Positions 1 to 6,622 of a stretch of DNA of 17,985 nucleotides are shown here, one piece after another; positions within the stretch are counted from its first letter, which is position 1, and every line of letters begins with the position of its first letter. The stretch is from assembly GCA_035465955.1 (NCBI GenBank), contig DATIVK010000117.1, positions 1 through 17,985 of the forward strand. The letters are read 5' to 3'. A program made the position numbers and the translations under genes. The notes under the pieces were generated by a model. That model had not been told where the DNA came from, searched no databases, and was given only the letters and a program-made list of their open reading frames with translations. Source of the DNA: DATIVK01 sp035465955 (GTDB lineage Bacteria; Myxococcota; Myxococcia; Myxococcales; Anaeromyxobacteraceae).

Positions 1-1655
1 AGGGGCGTGCCGAGCGCCTGCTCGCTCGGTCCATGCAGGCGGCGCCAGAGGGCGGTCACGGCGCCGCCGACGACCCTCGGCGCGACGGCCCAGGCGGGGA
101 TGAGCATGCCGATCCCGACCGCCGTCGGGGAGGGGAGCCAGCGGCCGGCGCGGGTCGCCTCGGCGAGCGTGAGGGCCACGCCGACGACGAGGGCGAGGAC
201 GAGGGCGACGAAGGCGCTCCGGGGCAGGGCGCCGAAACCGTTCGACAGCAGCTCCGCGAACCCGGCCCACTTCACGCTGATCGGCGAGGTCAGCCCTCCT
301 TCGCCGCCGACGCCGAACCGGGCGCGCGCCGCCGGGTAGACGACCGCGAGCGCGAGCGCGCCGACCGGGACGCCGAGGAGCTGGAGCAGGGTCAGGTTCC
401 GGTTGGAGGAGCCCACCACCTTCCCGGCCCGGTAGTCCTGCATCAGGTGCTCGCCGTTCCCGGCGATCGTCCCGCTCATGCCGGAGCCGATCATGTTCAC
501 CGGCACGTGGCCGGGGACGAGCACCGCGAAGACCGCCTGCATCACGTTGGCCATGGCGCTGATCGGCGCCCAGTTCGTCTCCCCGAGCACGCGGATCCCG
601 ACCAGCATCAGGAGGAAGGAGAGGGCGATCGACACCAGCGTCAGCCAGATCGGGAAGCCGAGCGAGCGCCACTGGACGAGGGCGAGGGTCGTCGCCGCGG
701 CGACCGAGCCGGCGATCACCCACCGCATCGGCAGGTCGTCCCCGGCGCCGCCGCGATCGGCCAGGCCGGCGAAGGACCGGGTCACCGCGCGCCAGTTGAC
801 CGCGAGCGCCGTCAGGCCGCCGGCGACCATCAGCCCCGTCGCCGGCCACATCGTGAAGCGCTGCAGCAGGCCGTTGAAGGAGAGCTCCGTGGCGATGCCG
901 TGCGCGACGAGCGGGGCGGGCGCGACCACCCAGGCGAGCAGCATCCCGAGCCCCATCGAGAGGGCGACCCGCAGCCCGACCAGCATCCCGGCGCCGACGG
1001 AGAGCACCCCCACCTCGACGCCGAGCCGGAGCGCTGCCGCGTGCGGGGTGAGGGCGGTGAACGGGATCGCGCCGGGGAGCCAGCGGAGCCCCTCCCGCAG
1101 GAAGGCCAGCGCGGCCGACGTGAGCCCTCCCAGCCCGAGGGCGGCCAGCCGGGGGCCCGCCTGCTCCGGCCGCTCGTCGAGGATGCAGAGCGTCTGGCCC
1201 GCGGCCGTGCCGTCCGCGAAGGGCAGGTCCTCCTCGTCGAGGAAGTGGCGCCGCAGCGGGACCGCGAGCAACACGCCCAGGATGCCGGCCGGCGCGAGCC
1301 ACGCGAAGATCTGCAGGGGCGTCAGGTGGATGGAGAGCAGGCCGCGCGCGTCGAGCAGGTCGATCGCCGCGAGGAGGACCGCCATGAAGCCCACGCCTGC
1401 GCCGGCGGAGGTGCCGGCCGTCTGGACGAGGTTGTTCTCCCAGCGGCTGCCCCGGGCGCCCGTGAGCCAGCCGAGTGCACCGAGGACCACGAAGCCGAGG
1501 AACGCGCTCACCACCGAGAGGTTCGGGCCGTACCCGATCTTGAGCACGATGAGCGGCTCGGCCGCCCCCATGAGCGCGGCGACCAGGACGGCGACCGCCA
1601 CGGCGCGGGCGGTCAGCTCGCGGCGGGCGGGTGGCGGCGTTGGGGGCGACGGCAT
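1..1655 (-). CDS. OPT-family oligopeptide/metal-chelate transporter (3' end cut by window)
   Basis: Reading the minus strand from the ATG at 1655 gives about 551 codons with no stop before the window edge, so the C-terminus is missing. The frame is strongly hydrophobic with many predicted membrane helices. It carries OPT-family signatures: ENNLVQTAGT near residue 73, and a GSGMSGTIAGNGEHLMQDY stretch near residues 390-425 followed by the K-V-V-G-S-S segment. OPT proteins are proton-coupled importers of oligopeptides or metal chelates in the inner membrane; bacterial members are usually 600-700 residues, so roughly 50-150 are lost here. The substrate cannot be told from sequence. There is no Shine-Dalgarno before the ATG; a promoter-like pair lies just upstream, so the transcript may be leaderless. 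It is divergent from the riboswitch-controlled CLC gene. Family assignment is confident, substrate unknown. Confidence 0.93.
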   Translation of the reverse strand, partial: MPSPPTPPPARRELTARAVAVAVLVAALMGAAEPLIVLKIGYGPNLSVVSAFLGFVVLGALGWLTGARGSRWENNLVQTAGTSAGAGVGFMAVLLAAIDLLDARGLLSIHLTPLQIFAWLAPAGILGVLLAVPLRRHFLDEEDLPFADGTAAGQTLCILDERPEQAGPRLAALGLGGLTSAALAFLREGLRWLPGAIPFTALTPHAAALRLGVEVGVLSVGAGMLVGLRVALSMGLGMLLAWVVAPAPLVAHGIATELSFNGLLQRFTMWPATGLMVAGGLTALAVNWRAVTRSFAGLADRGGAGDDLPMRWVIAGSVAAATTLALVQWRSLGFPIWLTLVSIALSFLLMLVGIRVLGETNWAPISAMANVMQAVFAVLVPGHVPVNMIGSGMSGTIAGNGEHLMQDYRAGKVVGSSNRNLTLLQLLGVPVGALALAVVYPAARARFGVGGEGGLTSPISVKWAGFAELLSNGFGALPRSAFVALVLALVVGVALTLAEATRAGRWLPSPTAVGIGMLIPAWAVAPRVVGGAVTALWRRLHGPSEQALGTP

Positions 1656-1665
1656 TCGACCGGGG

Positions 1666-1694
1666 AATCTAGTGCGGACGCCCCGGGCGATCCA
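1666..1694 (-). promoter_or_regulatory. Putative promoter of the OPT gene
   Basis: On the minus strand TGGATC (1694-1689) and TAGATT (1671-1666) are separated by 17 bases. The -10 element ends 10 bases before the ATG at 1655, and the gap CCCCGGTCGA has no ribosome-binding sequence. This spacing predicts an untranslated leader of only a few bases or none. The -35 is weak (three matches to TTGACA). Confidence 0.4.
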
Positions 1695-1732
1695 CGCGCG
1701 GCCGACGGCTCCCCGCGCTGCCCGGAGGCCGC

Positions 1733-1762
1733 TTGACTCGGATCACGCGGATCGCCTACGGT
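1733..1762 (+). promoter_or_regulatory. Putative promoter of the fluoride-riboswitch CLC transcript
   Basis: TTGACT (1733-1738) and TACGGT (1757-1762) are 18 bases apart. A start about 7 bases after the -10 box would fall near 1769, immediately before the aptamer that begins about 1774. That agreement with the riboswitch boundary is the main support. Confidence 0.55.
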
Positions 1763-1773
1763 TCGCACGCTTC

Positions 1774-1838
1774 AAGGCGATGGGGTTCCGCCTCCAACCG
1801 CCGGTCCAGCCGCAGCGGACCGGATGATGACTCCTGGG
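1774..1838 (+). promoter_or_regulatory. Fluoride riboswitch (crcB motif)
   Basis: The leader matches the known fluoride aptamer in order and spacing. First comes GGCGATGGGGTTCCGCC (1776-1792), whose AGGCG/CGCCT arms (1775-1779, 1789-1793) form stem 1 around the conserved GATGG loop. Next is a perfect seven-pair stem 2, CCGGTCC (1801-1807) with GGACCGG (1817-1823). Last is the conserved 3' segment GATGACTCC (1826-1834). Loop bases GGGGT (1782-1786) can pair with ACTCC (1830-1834), with one G-U, to form the expected pseudoknot. The crcB motif binds fluoride and commonly precedes CrcB/Fluc channels or CLC-F antiporters; here a CLC gene follows directly. Assigned by eye from the known consensus, without a covariance search. 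Confidence 0.88.
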
Positions 1839-1871
1839 ACAGCGCGAGCAGCACCAACGTTCCCCCAGGAG
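1831..1871 (+). promoter_or_regulatory. Riboswitch expression platform: anti-Shine-Dalgarno hairpin
   Basis: CTCCTGGG (1831-1838) is perfectly complementary over eight bases to CCCAGGAG (1864-1871), which contains most of the AGGAGG ribosome-binding site (1867-1872) of the CLC gene. The left arm includes four of the five bases that form the aptamer pseudoknot, so the two pairings exclude each other. Inference: without fluoride the ribosome-binding site is masked; fluoride binding locks the pseudoknot and frees it. Confidence 0.68.
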
Positions 1872-1877
1872 GAGTGC

Positions 1878-3590
1878 GTGCAGAGCCGACCCGCCAACGA
1901 GAGCCCGTCCCCCTTCGGTCGTTCGCTCGGCGAGAGCCTGACGCTCGGGCGACACCTGCTCCTCGTCGCGGCGCCGCTCGGCGTCCTCGTCGGGCTCGCG
2001 ATCGCGGGGTACGACTGGGTCGTGAACGAGCTGCTCTGGAGGCGCGTCACCGAGCACTCGGTCGCGGCCCAGATCGTGGCGCCGTTCTTCGGGATGCTCC
2101 TCGCCGGCGTGATCGTGCGCCTCTTCCGCGTGCCGTCGCCGTCGATGGCGGACGAGGTGGTGAAGGCGTACCACGACGCCGAGCGGGACATGCCGCTGAA
2201 GACGGCTGCCTGGAAGCTGACCGCGTCGTTCGCGACGATGGGCTTCGGCGGCAGCGCCGGCATGGAGGGCGCGAGCAAGTGGCTCGGCGCCACCATCGGA
2301 TCGGGCCTCCAGGGGCTGGTCAACCGCCTGGGGCCGGGCGCGCTCCGCTGGAGCACCAAGTCGACGCTCATCGTGGGCGGGTCGGCGGGGATCGCCGCGA
2401 TCTTCCGTGCGCCGCTCTCGGGCGCGATCATGGGGGTCGAGTCGCCCTACAAGCGCGACCTCGCTCACGAGGCGCTCATCCCGGCGCTCGTCGCCTCCGC
2501 GACCTCCTTCTGGACCTTCGCCCACTTCCGGCCGGCGACCCCGTACTTCCCGATCACCTTCCAGTACGCCCTGAACACGCGCGACCTGCTCGTGGCCCTG
2601 CCGCTCGGCGTCGCCGCGGGGCTGGCGTCGCACCTGTTCCTCACGACGCTGGCGCGCCTGCGGCGGCGGTTCGATGGGCTCCGGGTCGCCGGGCCCGTCC
2701 GCTACGGCCTCGGGGGGCTGCTGCTGGTCGCCATCGCGTGGGTCGCGTGGCGGGTCGTCGGCGCTCCGGTGACGCTCCAGGCCGGCCTGCCCGTGTCCAA
2801 CGCCCTGCTGAACGGCAGGTTCGGGCTCTGGGCCGCCCTCGCGATCTTCGGCCTGAAGCTCCTCGCGACGTCCGTCACCTTCGGCGCCGGGGGCGTCGGC
2901 GGCCTCTTCGTGCCGTCGGCGACGATGGGGGCCGCGCTCGGCGCCGCGTTCGACGCCGTCTTCGCGCCGAGCCACCCGGGCGTCTTCACCCTGCTCGGGA
3001 TCGCCGCGTTCTCCGGCGCCAGCTACAACAGCCTGCTCTTCTCGGCCGTCTTCGTCGCCGAGTCGACCGGCAACGTCGCGCTCGTCGTCCCGTCGCTCGT
3101 CGCGTCGACCGTCGCCTTCGTGGTCGCGGCGGGGGTGTCCAACTCGCGCTCCCAGCGGCTCCGTCGCCAGACGTGGCGGGAGCGCCTGCGCGAGGTCCCC
3201 GTCACCGCGGTGATGACGCGCCAGCTCGTGACGGCCCGGCCCGAGGACACGCTGGAGGTCTTCTCCCACTCCGTGCTGCTCGAGCACCACTTCAAGGCGC
3301 TCCCCGTCGTCGACGAGGGAGGGATGCTCAAGGGGATGATCGCCCTCGCTCACCTCCGGACCGTCCCGATGACCGAGTGGCGGCGGGTCCAGGTGGCCGA
3401 GGTGATGGATCCGGACGTCCGGTTCATCCGCACCCACGACGCCGTCGCCGACGCGGAGGGGGTGCTGCGGGAGGGGCCCTACGACTACGTGCCGGTCGTC
3501 GACCCGACGAGCGACGTCCTCGTCGGGATCGTCTCCGACTCGGACATCTACCGCTCCCTCGGGGAGCACGCGACGCACGCGACCGCGTGA
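1878..3590 (+). CDS. CLC-F-type fluoride/proton antiporter with two CBS domains
   Basis: A 570-residue inner-membrane CLC protein with a cytosolic CBS pair (about 439-495 and 503-562). The GTG at 1878 is chosen because AGGAGG lies five bases upstream; the in-frame ATGs at 1824 and 1827 sit inside the riboswitch. The outer gating Glu is kept (E130 in GMEGAS) and the helix-N motif is GLFVP (342-346). Differences from Cl- transporters are clear: GSGIP is absent, with a Met (M90) in its place region; GREGP is changed to GMEGA; the inner-gate Glu position next to E188 is Ser; and no central Tyr is evident at the end of the last helix. CLC-F antiporters are known for a Met near the central Ser position and loss of the inner Glu. 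With the fluoride riboswitch, fluoride export is the likely role. The CBS fusion is noteworthy, because CLC-F proteins I know of are shorter. Confidence 0.92.
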   Translation: MQSRPANESPSPFGRSLGESLTLGRHLLLVAAPLGVLVGLAIAGYDWVVNELLWRRVTEHSVAAQIVAPFFGMLLAGVIVRLFRVPSPSMADEVVKAYHDAERDMPLKTAAWKLTASFATMGFGGSAGMEGASKWLGATIGSGLQGLVNRLGPGALRWSTKSTLIVGGSAGIAAIFRAPLSGAIMGVESPYKRDLAHEALIPALVASATSFWTFAHFRPATPYFPITFQYALNTRDLLVALPLGVAAGLASHLFLTTLARLRRRFDGLRVAGPVRYGLGGLLLVAIAWVAWRVVGAPVTLQAGLPVSNALLNGRFGLWAALAIFGLKLLATSVTFGAGGVGGLFVPSATMGAALGAAFDAVFAPSHPGVFTLLGIAAFSGASYNSLLFSAVFVAESTGNVALVVPSLVASTVAFVVAAGVSNSRSQRLRRQTWRERLREVPVTAVMTRQLVTARPEDTLEVFSHSVLLEHHFKALPVVDEGGMLKGMIALAHLRTVPMTEWRRVQVAEVMDPDVRFIRTHDAVADAEGVLREGPYDYVPVVDPTSDVLVGIVSDSDIYRSLGEHATHATA

Positions 3591-3604
3591 GGTCGACGCG
3601 CGAG

Positions 3605-3626
3605 CCCGGTCCGCCCTTCGGCCGGG
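3605..3626. terminator. Shared hairpin between convergent CLC genes
   Basis: CCCGG-T-CCG (3605-3613) pairs with CGG-CCGGG (3619-3626) around a five-base loop, leaving one bulged T. It fills most of the 36-base gap between the two convergent CLC stops and abuts the second stop codon. No T tract is present, so it may act as a bidirectional 3'-end structure rather than a classical intrinsic terminator. Confidence 0.5.
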
Positions 3627-5513
3627 TCAGGGGGCCGGATCCACGGGGCGGAAGGCGCGCTGCTCGGACGCGTGGAGGCGGACGGCGCCCTCCACCGAGA
3701 ACATCCCGATGATCCGCCCTGCCGCGCAGACGGGGAGCTGGGGCAGCCCGAGGTGACGCGCCTCGGCCACGGCGTCGCGAAGGAGGGCGTCGGGGGTGAC
3801 GAACGAGGGAGGCGCCGCGAGATCGGTCACGATCGCGGCGCGAAGCCCGGAGAGGGACTCCGCCTCGAGGAGCACGGAGGAGTCGACGATCCCGAGGAGC
3901 CGGCCGGACGCGTCCGCGACCGGGAAGACGACCTGCCCGTCGCCGTCGGCGATGGCGGTCAGCACGGCGGAGAGGGGGTCGGCCGGCGTGAAGGTCGTGT
4001 AGCCGTGGAAGGCCATGACGTCCCGAACGCGGGGGGCCGACCCTGCCACCTCCGCGGAGTCCCGGGGATGCGCGGCCCCGCGGGCCGTCGTCTGCGCGGA
4101 GTAGAGCCGGACGCCGCGGAGCGCCACGTGCGCGCCGCAGGCGGCGAGCATGAGGGGGACGAGCAGGTCGTAGGACCCCGCCAGCTCCGAGACGAGCACC
4201 ACGGCGCTGATGGGGACGTGGGCGACCCCCGCGTAGAGCGTGGCCATCCCCACGAGCGCGAAGGAGCCGGGAGCGATCGTCGGATCGTGGAGGAGCGCCT
4301 GCGTGGCGAAGCCGTACGCTCCGCCCACGAGGCCGCCGATCACCAGGGAGGGGGCGAAGTCGCCCGCGCTCGCCCCCGTCCCGACGGTCAGCGCCGTGGC
4401 CGCGACGCGGAAGAGCGCGAGCGTGAGGAGGACGCCGGCGGCGGTCCAGCCCGCGAGCTGCGTGGGGGTCACGGCCAACTGGGCGACGCCGTAGCCGCCG
4501 CCGAGTACGGCGCTCGCGGCAGAGACCCCGAGCAGCCCCGGCAACGGGGAGTGGTGGAGACCGACGAGCGCGCCGCCGAGGAGCAGTCCGCCGATCGCCG
4601 GCCGGAGCCACACCGGCAGGTGACTCGACGCCGCGAGCCGCCTCACGGTCTCCAGCGCCCGCACGAGCAGCAGCCCGGCGAGGCCGGCCGCCAGCGCGAG
4701 CCCCGCGTAGAGCGGCAGGTGCGCCGCGTGGAATGGATGCGCTTCGAGGCGCCCGAAGAGCGCCCGCTGGCCCAGGAGGGCCTCGCTGGTCGCGAAGGCG
4801 ACCACGCTCGCGATCACCGCCTGGACGAGCGACTCCGCCTCGAAGTCGTCGCGGTAGACGATCTCGGTCGCCAGGAGGGCGGCACCGAGAGGAGTCCGGA
4901 AGACCGCGGACATGGCGGCCGCCACCCCCGCGACGAGGAAGGTCCTTCGCTCGCGCGGGGTCGCCGGGAGCAGCGTGCCGACGAGGCCGCCGACGGCGCT
5001 CCCCATGTGCATCGCGGGCCCCTCGCGACCGCCCGCGCCGCCGGTCGCGAGCGCGGCGACCGAGGCCAGCCATTTCAGGGGGAGCACGCGCGGCGCGAGG
5101 ATGCCGCCCCGGTGGAAGGCCTCGATCGCCCCGTCGCCGCCGCCGCCCGCCACCTCGGGCGCGACGCGGCTGAGCAGCCCGGAGACGAGCCCGCCCAGGG
5201 CGGGCAGGAGCGCGAGGAGCCAGAGCCGGAGCGGCTCCTCCCGGACATCGGCCGCCTCGCCCGCGGCGCGCAGCATCGACGCTCCGCCGAGGTGGCCGAG
5301 CAGGAACCCCTGGAGCCGGTCCACGGCCCCCACGAAGGCGGCGCCGACGAGCCCTCCCAGGAGTCCGACGATGGCGGCCAGGACGATCGCTCGCCCCAGC
5401 AGCTTCAGCTCCAGCTGACCGACGCTCGGGCGGAGCAGGGCGGTCACCTGGGAAGGCAGGCGGGCGACCAGGCGCTGCATGGCCGACGGCAGGCTCCTGA
5501 CCCTACGGATCAT
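3627..5513 (-). CDS. CLC-family chloride transporter/channel with C-terminal CBS domains
   Basis: A 628-residue membrane protein. The ATG at 5513 is preferred: the frame upstream is basic and Pro/Arg-rich, unlike a CLC N-terminus, and two GGAGG motifs sit directly before this ATG. A second candidate is ATG 5480. Conserved CLC motifs are GGREGP (161-166, gating Glu E164), GDFAP (384-388) and a central Tyr at Y471 in RLYSA. The GSGIP region reads GGGGDGAIEAF (123-133), a degenerate form. The position next to E217 that holds the inner proton Glu in antiporters is Ile, as in CLC channels. Two CBS domains occupy about 497-550 and 560-615. It converges on the fluoride-controlled CLC and diverges from marR. 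Anion (Cl- or similar) passage is likely; channel versus antiporter is open. Confidence 0.94.
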   Translation of the reverse strand: MIRRVRSLPSAMQRLVARLPSQVTALLRPSVGQLELKLLGRAIVLAAIVGLLGGLVGAAFVGAVDRLQGFLLGHLGGASMLRAAGEAADVREEPLRLWLLALLPALGGLVSGLLSRVAPEVAGGGGDGAIEAFHRGGILAPRVLPLKWLASVAALATGGAGGREGPAMHMGSAVGGLVGTLLPATPRERRTFLVAGVAAAMSAVFRTPLGAALLATEIVYRDDFEAESLVQAVIASVVAFATSEALLGQRALFGRLEAHPFHAAHLPLYAGLALAAGLAGLLLVRALETVRRLAASSHLPVWLRPAIGGLLLGGALVGLHHSPLPGLLGVSAASAVLGGGYGVAQLAVTPTQLAGWTAAGVLLTLALFRVAATALTVGTGASAGDFAPSLVIGGLVGGAYGFATQALLHDPTIAPGSFALVGMATLYAGVAHVPISAVVLVSELAGSYDLLVPLMLAACGAHVALRGVRLYSAQTTARGAAHPRDSAEVAGSAPRVRDVMAFHGYTTFTPADPLSAVLTAIADGDGQVVFPVADASGRLLGIVDSSVLLEAESLSGLRAAIVTDLAAPPSFVTPDALLRDAVAEARHLGLPQLPVCAAGRIIGMFSVEGAVRLHASEQRAFRPVDPAP

Positions 5514-5610
5514 CCTCCGCGCGCCTCCGAGGCGCGCGGCGCGCGCGTGCACACGCGGGGGACACCGGGCCCGCTGGAAGCGGAATGCTGGGACGCGCTG
5601 GACGTCACGG

Positions 5611-5639
5611 TTGACCTGGGCGCAGCGTCGGTGTTCTAC
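5611..5639 (+). promoter_or_regulatory. Putative marR promoter
   Basis: TTGACC (5611-5616) and TTCTAC (5634-5639) are 17 bases apart. The -35 is good and the -10 is weak. A MarR-type palindrome starts 10 bases after the -10 box, which would place a bound repressor over the transcription start. Confidence 0.35.
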
Positions 5640-5660
5640 CGAAACTGGTTGCAGGTGCAA
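5633..5660 (-). promoter_or_regulatory. Putative promoter of the second CLC gene
   Basis: On the minus strand TTGCAC (5660-5655) and TAGAAC (5638-5633) are 16 bases apart. The -35 element coincides with half of the palindrome at 5649-5660. The leader to the ATG at 5513 would be about 110 bases and is very GC-rich. Confidence 0.4.
5649..5660. promoter_or_regulatory. MarR-type operator, TTGCA-GG-TGCAA
   Basis: A palindrome with perfect five-base arms and a two-base centre lies 35 bases upstream of the marR start. It resembles the TTGC...GCAA core of known MarR operators. It overlaps the -35 box of the divergent CLC promoter and lies just downstream of the marR -10 box, so one site could repress both genes. 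Confidence 0.5.
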
Positions 5661-5695
5661 AGACCTCACGAGGCGAGGAGCGGAAGGAAGGGGGC

Positions 5696-6169
5696 ATGGA
5701 CGCATCGAGGCCAGACGAGGAAGGGGAGCTCGCGACCCGGCTGGGCCCGGTCCTGTCGTTCATGCGCGCGCTCTGGGAGATGGAGCACGGGCTCAACGCG
5801 CGCTCCAAGGCCATGAACCGCGGGCTCGGCCTCACGGGGCCGCAGCGGCTCGTGCTGCGGCTCGCCGAGAGGCTCGGGCCGATCACGCAGGCCCAGCTGG
5901 CCCACGTCCTCCACCTCCACCCCGCGTCGGTCTCGCGGCTCGTCCAGACGTTGAACGCCCGCGGGTTGCTCGTCGTGAGCCGCGCTGCCCACGATGGGCG
6001 GCAGCGCGTCCTGACCCTGGGACGACGGGCACGGACCGCCCTGCGCCGGACGGACGGCACGGTCGAGGTGGCGATCCGGAGGGCGCTCGAGGGCGTGAGG
6101 GCGAGGGACGTGGAGCGGGCCCTCGCCGTCGTCGGGCGGATCTCGCAGGAGCTGAAGCGCCGCTCGTGA
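5696..6169 (+). CDS. MarR-family transcriptional regulator
   Basis: A 157-residue protein of typical MarR length. It has an N-terminal helix (about 10-45), a winged-helix core in which TQAQLAHVLHLHPASVSRLVQTL (about 64-86) forms the helix-turn-helix, and a wing with the family D-x-R pattern (DGRQRVLTL). A C-terminal dimerisation helix pair follows. MarR dimers usually repress a divergent or neighbouring gene and release DNA on binding a small molecule. The ATG is preceded by AAGGAAGGGG, a good ribosome-binding site. Divergent from the second CLC gene and with a palindrome in the shared region, it probably controls itself and that transporter. The ligand is unknown; there are no Cys residues, so thiol oxidation sensing as in OhrR is excluded. 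Confidence 0.93.
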   Translation: MDASRPDEEGELATRLGPVLSFMRALWEMEHGLNARSKAMNRGLGLTGPQRLVLRLAERLGPITQAQLAHVLHLHPASVSRLVQTLNARGLLVVSRAAHDGRQRVLTLGRRARTALRRTDGTVEVAIRRALEGVRARDVERALAVVGRISQELKRRS

Positions 6170-6180
6170 GCACCGAAGCC

Positions 6181-6220
6181 GGCGTCCGCCGAAGCTGGCG
6201 GCAGCGGAGCAGCCGACGCC
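6181..6220. terminator. Possible terminator between marR and the convergent lipoprotein gene
   Basis: GGCGTC (6181-6186) is the reverse complement of GACGCC (6215-6220), and inside it CCGCC (6186-6190) pairs with GGCGG (6197-6201) around a six-base loop. The structure begins 12 bases after the marR stop. There is no T run. Confidence 0.4.
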
Positions 6221-6256
6221 ACAGGCCGACTGCCGAAGCGGGCGCGGTGCGTCGGA

Positions 6257-6466
6257 CTATCGGCCGTCGGGCGACGGCGCGGCGGCGATCTCCTGCACCC
6301 CCGACGGCAGGGCTGTGGCCTCCGCCAGTGCCTTCGCTTCTGGCCGCGAGATCCCGGCCGAGCACGCACCGGTCCGCCGACACGGGCAGCAGCCTTGCAG
6401 CGACAGGGCGAGCAACCCGGTCGCGACCCAGGGGAGACAGATCTTCGAGATCGAGCGGCGTTCCAT
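6257..6466 (-). CDS. Small Cys-rich lipoprotein, function unknown
   Basis: A 69-residue protein starting at ATG 6466, with GGAGG four bases upstream. The N-terminus has a basic stretch (MERRSISK), a hydrophobic core (WVATGLLALSL) and a lipobox-like LQGC, so C26 should be lipidated and the protein anchored in the inner or outer membrane. Four cysteines are packed in the first residues of the mature chain (C26, C27, C29, C35). The remaining 34 residues are Ala/Glu/Pro-rich with no recognisable domain. It lies 156 bases downstream of the 430-residue lipoprotein gene on the same strand and may be co-transcribed. I do not recognise the family. The signal peptide and ribosome-binding site support it as real. 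Confidence 0.7.
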   Translation of the reverse strand: MERRSISKICLPWVATGLLALSLQGCCPCRRTGACSAGISRPEAKALAEATALPSGVQEIAAAPSPDGR

Positions 6467-6622
6467 GGACCCTCCATCCCGGGCGCCACACCGGGTGAGC
6501 ATCACCTGCAGGCGCGCCAGAATGGTAGCAGGACCCGGGTTCACCGTTCGCGGAGTCTTCGCGGGCTCACCATTGCCCCGACGGGTCGAGAGCCAGCCCC
6601 AGAAGGCGCCGCCTCGGCAGAG

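Noticed and set aside
33..1736. Long plus-strand open frame opposite the OPT gene
   Set aside because: The product is an Arg/Glu/Asp/Gly-rich string with no domain; the opposite strand gives a clean OPT membrane protein. Long antisense frames are expected at this GC content.
1824..1877. ATG at 1824 as start of the fluoride CLC
   Set aside because: The ATGs lie inside the conserved GATGATG segment of the riboswitch and have no ribosome-binding site; the GTG at 1878 has AGGAGG five bases upstream.
5514..5705. N-terminal extension of the second CLC to 5705
   Set aside because: The extension is Arg/Pro-rich, would overlap the marR start and the operator region, and has no ribosome-binding site.
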